Origin: Epiperipatus broadwayi
Taxonomy: Eukaryota > Onychophora > Udeonychophora > Euonychophora > Peripatidae
DNA: 64,000 nucleotides
NCBI GenBank assembly: GCA_028023455.1
Contig: JAQFVV010012396.1
Coordinates: forward strand, 9,900,085-9,964,084
Direction: 5' to 3'
Shown here one piece after another: positions 35,095 through 45,974 of this stretch. Position 1 is the stretch's first letter. Each line of letters begins with the position of its first letter. The notes under the pieces are model-generated. The model ran no database searches. It was not told the DNA's origin and worked only from the letters and a program-made list of their open reading frames with translations. The position numbers were made by a program, and so were the translations under genes.

Positions 35095-35725
35095 TAGTTA
35101 TAATTTGGTGTTTAATGTTTAGGCTTTGTCGATTTGAAGGATAATTTGTTAGAATTTACTAGTCTTATTCTTAAGGGTATTAAATAAGAATCTTTCATAT
35201 ATTTTGTGTTGTTATGATTTGCTAATCATAATTTATAGGTTTATTGAGAGTATTGGTTTTACCTTCTATATCATTATAATTTAGTGCAAGTCATGAGGTA
35301 TGTTAGATAAGTTGATCTTGTATATTTTGTTTTGTTATAGTTTTAACATTTTAAACATTTTATTCCATTATAATTTGACACTGTAAATTTATGGAGTATT
35401 CAGAGAGAATCATGTGTTATAACAGTTATAGGCTCGAAACTTCTTATCATAATCATCTTATATATTTTTATATTATTACAATTTGGGTGTTGCAATTCAT
35501 GCGGCATATTGAATAAAAACAAGTCTCACATACTATTTTTGTATTATTGTAATTTGGAATTTCTAACTGAAGGCTTGAATGTGGGTTAGTTAATGGATTT
35601 TGCACACCTGAAACATCATTACCATTTTTATTCCATTAACAATTTGGTGCCTCAATTTGTGAGGCATGCTAAACTCTTTTTTCTCCACCCCTATTGCATT
35701 TTTATTCCATTACAATATATATTAA
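35095..35725. repeat. Degenerate minisatellite, unit about 85-100 bp
   Basis: A motif of the form ATTACAATTTGGTG..., then a TCATGAGGCATGTTA-like block, then a TTTTATTCC stretch recurs at about 35280, 35370, 35475, 35550 and 35635, with a weaker copy near 35105. Units share perhaps 60-75% identity. No coding capacity. Confidence 0.6.
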
Positions 35726-36129
35726 GACAGATGCTTTGCTGTGATTCAAACATATATGTAGGCAAATAGATGGGTTCAGCTAAAATTCTACTTTTAAATT
35801 ACTTTGGAAAATTTTGTTAATTTTTAAAAAAATAAACATGTATTATAAAAGTGTGGTCGTATATATATATAAATGCACTCACAAGAATGTGTAAAATATT
35901 TGTTTTATTTATTAAAGGAATGTAATATTTTATTTTATAAGAAAAATAAATGTTGTAATAAATTTTTCTTATCTTATGTATAAGATTAACTTTAATATTG
36001 TACAACAATGCTTAATCTCCAAAATGTTTTAATCTGTTGTGATAAAAAAAATCTAAAGTTAAGCATTGTTTAGATAAGTCATGTAATCAAATTAATTAGT
36101 GTGAAATGCAAAAATGTCTTAACTGAAAC

Positions 36130-36332
36130 ACAGGCTTATTATATACCTGTGTATATATATGTAGGGTATATGAGCACAGACTTTCACACGACCCACCACC
36201 CTCCACACTATCTTATAACACTGATACACTCGAACACATATATATCGAAAAGATAAACAATCACCAATATCCGTATTTCATGCTAAACCAGCAATCATCA
36301 GTTGGTCCAGATTATCATCTCCACACATATAT
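36130..36332 (-). repeat. Interspersed repeat family, copy II (part beyond the LTR insertion)
   Basis: Reverse-strand match to the second half of copy IV (CATATACCCTAT, GAAAGTCTGTGCTCATA, GTGTGGAGAGTGGTGG, CCAACTGATGATTG). It breaks off near 36332, just before the LTR at 36356. The other half resumes at about 38105. Confidence 0.7.
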
Positions 36333-36355
36333 GCTATAAGTACTCAGATATATAT

Positions 36356-37878
36356 TGTGACGACCACGTAAAGTCGTCGACACACATATATATTTATTAA
36401 TAACATTAGATAAATTCGCTAACAAGAAGTAATAAAGGTGAAATAAATTAGCTATTAAATTTTTAAAAAAAGGAAGGAAAAGAAAAAATTGAAATTCTAA
36501 GGTCAAAATTTACTGTGGATTTGTAATAGTAAGAGAAGGGAGGTGGGTGCATAAAGAAATGCGTCTCTTTCTCTCTTGTAAGTCAAATGCTAGAAAGTTA
36601 TTTTTGTTTATTGTGGGAGAGGGGAAGGGGATGCATAAAGAAATGCGTTTCTTCTCTCTCATTAAAAACTATATAATAACAAATTAAAATAAAATGTAAA
36701 ACACAAATGTGAAAAAAAAAATGAAATGTAAACTTTAAATAAAATGTAACATGTGATATATAAAAAGAAAAACAATATGGCCGTAGGTGTGAAAGTCTGT
36801 TGGACAAATTAAATTCCACGGACAAAGAAAATGTTAACAACGGAAGATCTTTGCCAGATCTGTTAAATTAATTGGGACTTACATTCCAGCCACTAATTAA
36901 ATAAAGAAACATAATGATAAGAATTGGTTGGAAATCTAAGTCTTAATTAAAAATTTTAAAAACAATGAACAAAAGAAAGAGATTAAGAAAATAACAGTTT
37001 TTATCTGGATTGCTAGTAGACTTTGAAGAAGCAACAGCTCAAAGAAAATGAAAGAAGTGCGTGGCTAGTGGCGTTAAAGGGACGTGGGTTCGGATTCAAG
37101 CCGTCTCATCACTGACTCACAATTTAAGATCTTTGCCTGACCTGCTAGAGGGACCACCGCTTCTGTAGCTGTCAACTGAAACTCAACCTAAAGAATCAAC
37201 AAGCAAAACTGGAATGAGAAATAACCCCACAAACTGAGGAAGTTAATCAAGAGCGCTCGGAAGAAATACCCATGGGACAATTACAACAAAGCCTAGGTAA
37301 AAACATGCATGCATTTTAATCTGTTTACTACTCATAACTAAATACACAATTAATAATTTGATAAAATAGAACTCTATCAACAGGACTTTAAGAACTTTAA
37401 TATTTGATCTGTTTTCATATGTTATTATAGCCATGTATTTTATAAGTGTGTGTTTTTTATTATTATAATGTATTTTTTTATATAAAAGTGAGGGTTATTA
37501 AACATATTTATTCTTAAAATTGCATATACTTGCTTTATTCTCCTATCACCAAGCTACGACAGGGAGGAAACTGTAATTAGTGATTAAAGGGTAATGCTGA
37601 TTTTTTAAAGGTAGTCATGTGCTGCTTGTTCGTGCGAATTTCCCAATTATATAAAAATAAATAGCAAGCGCTGGACATTCGTTAAATTTCTTTGAAATGG
37701 TTTGCGTTGTTCAGCAGCCGAGAGTTGATCGGGAAAAATAACGCCAAGATAATATGTACGTATTGCCTTGGGGTTCGGTCAAGGGTATAGATATGAAGTT
37801 AAATTTGTATCTGTATTAGCTCTCTGCTTGCATTGTAACGGTGTTGGTTAAATAAATAAATAAACAATATCCATTACA
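36356..37878 (+). mobile_element. LTR (about 1.52 kb) followed by a primer-binding-site-like sequence
   Basis: Begins TGTGACGACC and ends CCATTACA. It is followed at 37879 by GTTGGAGGCTAAGCCGGGAT, the arrangement seen at the LTR/PBS junction of Ty3/gypsy-like elements (TGG plus a GGGAT tail). The block is more GC-rich than its flanks and contains a short internal duplication (GCATAAAGAAATGCGT at about 36550 and 36633). A second LTR is not seen: only about 220 bp of internal sequence follow before the host repeat resumes, so the element is truncated. A tRNA-like B-box resemblance near 37085 was noted but is not convincing. Confidence 0.6.
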
Positions 37879-37880
37879 GT

Positions 37881-37898
37881 TGGAGGCTAAGCCGGGAT
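37881..37898 (+). other. Putative tRNA primer-binding site
   Basis: TGGAGGCTAAGCCGGGAT, starting two bases after the LTR end, complements a tRNA 3' end of the form ...CCGGCTTAGCCTCCA. The tRNA species was not determined. Confidence 0.55.
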
Positions 37899-38104
37899 AT
37901 TTCGGTTAACAAAACTGATGGTAAACAATTAAGAAATAAGAATAAGCAAATGCTGAAAAAATAAATGTATAATAAATAAATAAATGAAAGGAAGAATCAA
38001 AGTTGTGAAAAAATAAAGTATAATAAATAAGTCTAAAATATAATTGAAAGTATTAAAGATAAAAGATAATCAAGCAACCATCCAAATAAACATTTCCGTT
38101 ATAA

Positions 38105-38320
38105 TATTAAGACAGCCAATCTTCATACTTTAATGGTCAGGCTTCAATCTACTCCACACTCCAACTCTTCAACCATCCATCCAATTGAAAATCTGATGAT
38201 GGAATGCTCAAATGCCACCCTGCGCACATATATGTGTTCGATTGTATTGGTGTTATGAAATAGTGTGGACAGTGGTGGGTCATGCGAAAGTCTGTGCTCA
38301 TATACCCTATATATTAGATA
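38105..38320. repeat. Interspersed repeat family, remaining half of copy II plus an inverted copy III
   Basis: 38105-38222 is the minus-strand continuation of copy II (CAGGCTTCAATCTACTCC, CCAATTGAAAATCTGATGAT). From 38223 the sequence switches to a + strand match of the family's end (GTGTTCGATTGTATTGG to CTCATATACCCTAT). That end pairs, inverted, with 36155-36240. The pairing continues outward (CAGGTATATAATAAGCCT against AGGCTTATTATATACCTG), making a long inverted repeat around the LTR insertion. Confidence 0.65.
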
Positions 38321-38394
38321 TATAGACACAGGTATATAATAAGCCTATGTTTCAGTTATTACATAGTAGAGATGTCTGCCCTTCCCTTGTATAT

Positions 38395-38800
38395 GTATTA
38401 AATGGATTATGTCCTGTACATGAGGGGTCAGATTGACCTTAGGTCAACATGCATGTGGCGAGAATCTCAGCCTCAGGGTGGCCTTTGAGCATTCCATCAT
38501 CAGATTTTCAATTGGATGGATGGTTGAAGTGTTGGAGTGTGGAGTAGATTGAAGCCTGTCCATTAAAGTATGAAGATCGGCTGTCTTAATACATATCATA
38601 TGTGTGGAGATGATAATCTGGACCAACTGATGATTGCTGGTTTAGCATGAAATACCTATATTGGTGATTGTTTATCTTTTTGACATATATGTGTTTGAGT
38701 GTATCAGTGTTATGAGATAGTGTGGAGAGTGGTGGGCCATGTGAAAGTCTGTGCTCATATACCCTATATAAAAATGTCTTAATTAAAAACCTGGCTTATT
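38395..38800 (+). repeat. Interspersed repeat family, copy IV (most complete)
   Basis: Contains all blocks of the family in order: AGATTGACCTTAGGTCA, GAGCATTCCATCATCAGA, TTTTCAATTGGATGGATGG, GAAGCCTGTCCATTAAAGT, GGAGATGATAATCTGGACC, GTGTTTGAGTGTATCAG, CTCATATACCCTAT. It ends near ATGTCTTAATTAAAAACCTG, and a short piece of that end is tandemly repeated once more at about 38817-38850. No coding capacity. Confidence 0.7.
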
Positions 38801-38829
38801 CAAAATATGTACAAGAATTTTTTAATTAA

Positions 38830-39973
38830 AAAACCTGGCTTATCTAAAAATGTAAATCTAGAAAATTCTAATGTGGGTGGGAGAACAATGAAAGCAAATC
38901 TTATAAAAGCTCCCCAAAATTTATTGTATCATTAGATTCTATTCTATGCATCTTTCTGTACATTGATTCATTCATTCATGCTAATATTCAAAATACTGGG
39001 ACTTTCATTCTGCTTTACAAACTGCACTCATCACAAGTAATTCTTCACAATTAGGAGACTAGTTCATGGCAAGTACCTTGCTGTTTTATAAAAATGAACG
39101 TATAAATCATTCCTAGTGGTATTTTTTGAAATATGAGAGGCTACGCATCTTACCAAGATGGACTCCATGCTTTGAGTCTAACTTTATTCTCCAAGCATGT
39201 CCTAAATTCATAGAAAGTGGATCCTCTGAAATGCCAACCTATATTGAAGCCTCTCTCTCAACTAACCAATATAAAGAAACACCAAAATCGACAAAATATG
39301 TGCTTATCATTCAATGAATTCTCAGAAAGCTAAAGGACACACTGATGGAATTTAATAATAATATAAACTTTATTATATATTCAGTAAGCTAGGTATGATT
39401 AGATTTGTTTTCATTTCATATAAGTGCATTTTTACAGTAATATTATATTATCAAAGTATTTTTATTTTATGTATATACTATTTTATGAAGTATTATTAAG
39501 TCATTTACGAATGTTTTAGTTTTTATTTGAGTAGGATTAAATTAGTTTATTTATTATATTTTAAAAGTAACTATTGAAAAAATTTTCTTTGTATTCTTTA
39601 AAAGTTTTGACAGTTATTAATGAAAGTCTTAATTTTACAATAAGTTTATTATCACTATAGAATTATTAGATTCTTTTCCACTCCCTCTCCTTAAATATTA
39701 AATTTCTAAATGTTTTCCTTTTTAGCTAATAACAATAAGTCTGAAGTTTAGAATCAGATATTAAAATCTTTCAAAGTAACTGTAAAAATTAACTTTTCAA
39801 AAAAATTGCTTGTGAGAACTGTATAATCAATTTATTTACAGATATGTGTAGACAGTGATGAAGGATTGACTTTTTTAGGAATAGAAGCACACTACATCCT
39901 TTTTTAATAATGTTTTTATTTTATTTGCCACAACAATTTTTATGTAATAGCTAATCTATTCATATTATATACA
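38830..39973. other. AT-rich intronic sequence with no gene seen
   Basis: A + strand open stretch at 39126-39317 has no similarity to known families and no convincing splice-site pair in frame. I treat it as chance. Confidence 0.55.
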
Positions 39974-41868
39974 TCTAGAAAAATCTGGAACTCTCTTATC
40001 TGTCTGTAAATCAGTTAGTATAGAGAATACATTATCAAGATATCTTTATTTTCTAAATGCTTTTAACATTCTTAAGTTTGAACTATTAATTACATTTTAG
40101 CATTGTTTCAACTTCTTATTATCAATGAATAATGCGATGATCAAATTCATTATTTGCCTTATATAAAAACAGTTCAACTGTTGATAAAAGAAATTGAAAG
40201 TTAATAGAAATTTCATACAAAAAATAATAAGTTTGAATTGTTCATTCTTCTTTTTTATGTTTGGATAAATAGTTTAGAGAAAAATACTGAACTCTCTTAA
40301 CTGTTAATCAGACTGTGACTAGTTTAAATATAGATAATACATTATCAAGATATTCTAAATGCTTTTAACTTTCTCAAGTTTTAACTTTAACCTTTTCGCT
40401 TGCAAGCAGCCATATTGAATATTTAAAAAATTATGCTAAGTCACAAATTTTCTTATAACTTTTAAGTTTTATTAATAAAAAATGACATAATATATATTGT
40501 TTTAAAGATCAAACACCAAAGAATATAATTAAACTAAAAAAATATAGTCAATGATATTCAATGTAATAAAAAAAAAGAATAAAAGTTAATATTTCTAATA
40601 ATTATTTTCATATTATTTCATAAATTCTAAATTATCATGCTTACAATTTAAAATTATATTTTTGTTAGTAGATTAGTTGGAGTTATCATAACTTTTCTAA
40701 AAAATTAGCATATAATAAAGACATTAGTACCTTTCATTTTTTTATAGCCTTTCAAAATGTATTTCCATATGGGGGTTTGCAATGTATATGTCATTCCCCT
40801 AATACCATCCCTTATAACAAGTAATTAATATTGATCAATAATTAGTATAATTTGAATATTATAAAAGAACTTCAATACAGTTTGTAATTTATTAAAAAGT
40901 ACTACTAAAATACTCATTAAATACAAAATAAAATAAAAAGTGAATGAAATACTAAATTCATTATAGAGTTAAGCTTGAGGTACACAAGTTAGTAGTTTAG
41001 AGTCAGTGCGATGTAGTATTATTTATCCTATCTTTATAGGTTTTGAGGGCTCATATTGTTTCATGCTACTATGACCATAAATTTAGTAATAGCTTCAGCA
41101 ACTACCACCTCTCTTTGCATTTGATATGCAGCTTTGAAATTTACATTGCAGTAGTGTATAATCAACCGAAGATTATATACTGTCAGAATCTTTACTTTTA
41201 GCATTTGCATATTTTTATTATTATTAAAATACAGACAAAACATTGTAGAAAAATCTAAATTGGGTCAAAATATTTGCAAAATATGTTTATAATATGTTTA
41301 ATAATAATTAAAAAGAAAATAATTAAGAAATATAGAAAAATAAATACCATTAGGCCCTCCCCTAACATTGTCTTCAAAATACATCGGTAAAAAGTTTTAT
41401 TTTTACTGATGTATTTTTTACATTGAATGCTTTTCCAGTAACTATCAAAAAAATTAGAGAAAGACAAAAAATTCAATCTACTTGATCACAAAAATTATCA
41501 TAAAATTTTTATTTTTTATCATAGAAAAATAAAATTTACCTTTCTGGAAACCAGAGACAATGATGGTGTAAAAAATGCATGCATAGTCTGCATAGATTTC
41601 TTTAATCTTAACCTGAACCCGGATGTTTATAATTTGAAAATCATTGTCTCATTATGCGGGTGTAAACACGAATTTGTTAAATTACATTTTAGCATTGTTT
41701 GAACTTCTTATAATCAACAAATAATGTGATGGTCGAACTCATTATTTGCCTTATATAAAATCAATTAAACTATTGATAAAAAAATTGAAAGTCAATAGAA
41801 ATTCTATACAAAAAATAATGTTTGAATAGTTCATTCTTCTTTTTTTATGTTTAGCAAATTAGTTTAGA
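39974..41868. repeat. Direct duplicated blocks (two block types, four copies)
   Basis: Block P (39974-40082 and 40272-40384) shares GGAACTCTCTTA/TGAACTCTCTTA, ATACATTATCAAGATAT and CTAAATGCTTTTAAC. Block Q (40088-40279 and 41676-41868) shares TTACATTTTAGCATTGTTT, CATTATTTGCCTTATATAAA, GTTCATTCTTCTTTTTTTATG and AGTTTAGAGA. The order is P-Q-P-gap-Q, suggesting old tandem or dispersed copies of one non-coding repeat. Confidence 0.65.
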
Positions 41869-42264
41869 GACTTTTTTTTTTAGATTTGTCAAAATAGTTT
41901 ATATACACTAATGTACTTATTGTTTTTACTATATTGTATGTGCAACTTGTTGGATTTATTTTGTGAGGTTGAATATGAACATATTTTTAAAAATTGAATT
42001 TTAGTTAAAACTTTTGATATTTTTAGTGAATTCTTTTATGAAAGCACTCATTCTGTTCAATACATGAAGCCCTCATACTTGGTGTATGAGAGTTTAGATT
42101 TGCTAAGATATTTTGACATTTAAGCATGATATTCTATTATGTTTAGAAATAAATGTAATGATCTACTGTGTGTGTGTGGACATAAAATAAACCCACAGAA
42201 AGACCAGTTATTTTTAGGGATTTATAGGGCTTTTCTATTATTGTGCCTGTGTTAGCTATGTAGA

Positions 42265-42545
42265 TTTTATTTGATATTATCTTTTGTAATCTAGATTATC
42301 TACTGCTTGAATCACCATTTACTTATTCTTGCAAGGGCTAGCTTTGGAACAGCTCTCTGTGCCTTGTTTCTTTTTGTTGTAATGATCACTATATGTTAGT
42401 AAATTCTTAGTAGTCTCTGTTTTGCCATGTTTTGGACAAGGTCATATTTTGATATTCTCTTTTAACCTGGGTTACCAGTCACTTGAATTGCCGACTTTGT
42501 TATTTATGCATGGGCAAGCTCAGAAATAGTTTCTCATGCCTCTCA
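42265..42545. repeat. Diverged tandem pair, unit about 185 bp
   Basis: Two units starting near 42268 and 42453 share GATATTxTCTTTT, then a CACTTGAAT/GCTTGAATC block, then a GCAAGGGCTAG/GGCAAGCTCAG block, then TCTC..TGCC. Similarity is weak. It may be one repeat element with internal duplication. Confidence 0.4.
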
Positions 42546-42996
42546 CATTTAATGGCCCTTATTTTCCATCTAACTTGTCACACACATGAGTCTTAGTAGT
42601 AGTCATATATGTATAAGCATATAATTAAAAAAATTGAAAGTTTTTATTTTTGTTTAGAATGAAAGTTATTCACATATATATCTGAAGAACAGTTTCTAAA
42701 AGATTATTTTAGTATCATAAAATTAGTTAAAAAGGGGAAGGATAAATTAACTGTCAAGGCTTTTTAGTAAATAAAGTACTCTATTAAAATATCCATAAAT
42801 TAAGTTTTTATTTTATTTTCTTTTATTCATTTATTAATACACTTTGTCATTATTAGTTTGATTTGACTGCCATTCGTATGCTGTTGTCTGTCTAGCAATT
42901 GTTTAAGTTACACAAGAGTTTCTCTCCCTGATTTAGCGACAATAAATTTATTATTATGGTGGGGACAGCTCTTATCCCAAATAAATTTTCTAGATA

Positions 42997-45377
42997 TGAT
43001 GTGATGCACTGTGTCTTCTCCTTTTTCAGAGTCAGGAATCTCTCAGCCACTATGCTCAGAGAAACCTGTTAGTCATCTTACCCCCCCCCCATCCTAATTT
43101 CCCCCCCATATTCTTCTCTCCCATTTCCACAATATAATGTTTGTCAACTCCATAACATTTATATCTAAATTCCCCTTATGTTTTCCCAAACCCCAGCATA
43201 AAAACCAAGAACGCACTTTCAGTCTAATTACTTTGTTTATATTTATTCTTACACAACTTCATTATTTTTACTCTTTCTGCTTGCAGGGTTTTATTTCAAT
43301 TAACAGATGCTTAATATTTTCTATGCCTTCCTCACATAATTTGCAGAATAAATCACCCACATTTCTCCATTCATGTGTATATTCCCTTGTTGCTAAAGAT
43401 CTTGATTGAGCCTTAAATGCAAACTACTTTCCTTGCTATTATCATAAATCAACTCACACTCAATATTCTGATTATTTCTATATATATTTAAACTCTTTGT
43501 ACTTTTCATACTAATTCTCCATCTTTCCAACTTCCTGTTGTTTATTAATTCATATATTCTTCTATCCCATTTCTTGCCACTATAACACCAAACAATTCTC
43601 CTAACACAGTCATTTCACCTTTTGTATAAGTATACTGACATAAATTCCTTATCCAAATCTTCTCCATACCATACTACCTTTCTTACTCATTTTGTTGCCT
43701 ATATTTTACTCATAACCCAACTAAATAACTATTTTGACTATTCTCTTATTATCCATAAATTGCAATCTATCGAACATTTTCATTTTTCTTTTTGCAGTTC
43801 TCTTATAAAAACTTGACTATCCCATTTCTCCTTGAATTGCCTCCTTTACTGTCCACAATATGCATCTAATGCAATGTCTTCATACTTCCCTTTGTACTTT
43901 TTCTAAATAATTAAATACCCCTTTACTAACACTAATGCATCATTACCATATGTTAACCCTGCTATTGCAACCCCCTTCCATACAATTCTAGCTACATATT
44001 TATTATATGAGAACACTGTTAATTTCTTTATCAATCCCTTTCTTTTCTTTGCTTCATTTATCAATTTTTTCTCCCATTCCTCCAAGCAATTTTTTTGATT
44101 ACTTAAGATGATTCTCAAATAACTATATCTATTCATCACACTTAACTTTATATTCTCCAATAAAAATTCTACATCTTCTCTTTCCCCAGTATTAACCATC
44201 ATTATATTTCTGATTTTTCTTCACTAAATTTAATCCCCATCTCTTTACCCACCCTTGTGCATGTCCTCAGAATAACTTCCATATCTTCTCTTCTTTCTGC
44301 ACACAAAAAGACATCATCCTAAAAAAAAAGAACCAATAAAGTATATACTCCCTTATCACATATTAATGGTATCTCTATCCCTCTTCCTAGTCTTTCTATT
44401 GCTCTCCCCATTTTACTCAAATACAACAAAAACAAAATAGGTGACGTAGAACATCCACCCATTTTTTAACTTTAACTGATTTTATATCCCACTAATTGAT
44501 ACATACAGTAATTATTTTCATATAAATTCTTAATAATATCCACTAAAGCTTCATCCATTCCCAAATTTGCTAAACTTATCCATAATCTATTTCTATTTAC
44601 TCTATCGTATGCCTTCTCTATATCTATAAAACTCATATATAACTGTCTACCTGAATTCCTACTCATATCCAGAAGTTATGTCATCTAATACCTCCTTGCA
44701 TTTCCCCCACAACATTATTCTCTTCCATCCATTTTGCAACTCTTCCAGCCTCCATATATGAGAAAACTTTATATAAAACTGATGTTACCACTATTTGTCT
44801 ATAATTGTTTAACTTTCTATGACCCTTACCCTTTCTTTTAAATAATAATCTTACTCTTGTATTACTCCAACTACCCGGAAAAACTCTCTTCTGTGCCATC
44901 TTATTGAAACAGGATAATAGCTTTACTTTTGCCATATGCCCTAAATTCATTACCATCTCTGTTGCCCATCCATTTAAACCTCTTGCCTTTCCACTTTTCA
45001 ATTTCTTCCCTGCCTCATTCAGTTCAGTTTTTGTAAACCTAATAGTCCCATTACTGTATGCTTTCATGTTTTCTATCACTCTATCCTTCACATCTAACAT
45101 CTTTTCTATACCCATTACATATCTTTTTAAGATTCTCTCTAAGTCTTCTCTAGAGTTACACTCTATTCCCTCATCATCTAGTAATACTATCTCTATCTCC
45201 CCTACATTTCTTCTTTTAATGTAATTCCAACATTTTTTACTCCCATCTCTTCCACTTTTATTAATATCCTCCAAAAATTTACTATTCAATTTCATTCTCT
45301 ATAATTATCTATTTTAGCCAATTTCTTCTCTAAGTACTTTTCCCATTTAGCATTAATATATTTTTCACTTTCATTAC
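42997..45377 (-). pseudogene. Decayed LINE, reverse transcriptase to 3' end
   Basis: Read on the minus strand in three frames, this is a non-LTR retrotransposon reverse transcriptase with stops and frameshifts. The segment 45295-44681 carries the pre-RT and fingers region (WNYIKRR, LKSGKARGLNGWATEM, the NNYRQIVV block). The segment 44666-44472 carries motif A, FIDIEKAYDRVNRNRLW. The stretch after that gives CSTSPILFLLYLSKM (motif B) and DDVFLCAERRED (motif C region) in other frames. The segment 44202-43903 continues IKLSVMNRYSYLRIIL to RIVWKGVAIAGLTYG. Further on, CKLCEEGIENIKHLLIE near 43340-43390 is a zf-RVT type zinc motif. It ends near 42997 in an AT-GTGATG tail. The 5' part (endonuclease) is missing. 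It lies antisense to the host gene. The clade is uncertain. Confidence 0.8.
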
Positions 45378-45971
45378 TGACATAATGTGATGTACTGTAG
45401 CTTCTTAAACTAAGTCAAGAACCTCTCAGCAATTATGCCCAGAGAAACCTGTTATCTAGCTACTTAATTTCACATTCCGCAGTCTAAGTTTTCCCATATT
45501 CTGCTCCATCCCATTTCCGCAACATAGTCTTTGTCAACTCTATGGCCTTTATATCTAAATCTCCCTTATCTTTGTCCAAACCCAGCATAAAAACCAATAA
45601 TCCACTTTCTGTATAATCACTTTTTTCATATTTATTCTTTCATAACTTCATTATACGTGCCCTTTCTGTTTTCAAGCATTTACATTCAATTAACAGATGC
45701 CTAATATTTTCTATTCCTTCCTTACATAATTACATAATGTGATGTGATGTGATATACTGTAGCTTCTTCTTAAACGAAGTTAAGAATCTCTCAGCAATTA
45801 TACCAAAAGAAACTTGTTAACTAATTAATTTTACATTCCCCAATCTAAGTTTTTCCATATTCTGCTTCATCCCATTTCCACAACATAATCTTTGTCAACT
45901 CTATAGCCTTTATATCTAAATACCCCTTATCTTTTTTCCAAACCCAGCATAAAAACCAATAATCTACTTTA
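45378..45971 (-). repeat. Two further LINE 3'-end copies in tandem
   Basis: Two shorter copies of the same LINE 3' end follow head to tail: 45378 to about 45730, and about 45731 to 45971. Each starts, on the tail side, with an ACATAATGTGATG-type repeat, then CTGTAGCTTCTT, then CTCAGCAATTAT, CATTTCC-CAACATA and TTTGTCAACTCTAT. They match 43000-43330 of the longer copy. All three share orientation. The tail of the third copy is expanded to ATGTGATGTGATGTGAT. Confidence 0.75.
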
Positions 45972-45974
45972 ATA

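Noticed and set aside
37060-37100. tRNA-like A and B box resemblance (TGGCTAGTGGC, GGTTCGGATTC)
   Set aside because: The spacing is too short and no cloverleaf can be drawn; it lies inside the LTR, where such matches can occur by chance.
43137-43409. 90-codon plus-strand open frame
   Set aside because: Antisense of the LINE zinc-motif region.
44904-45224. 106-codon plus-strand open frame
   Set aside because: Shadow of the minus-strand LINE reverse transcriptase.
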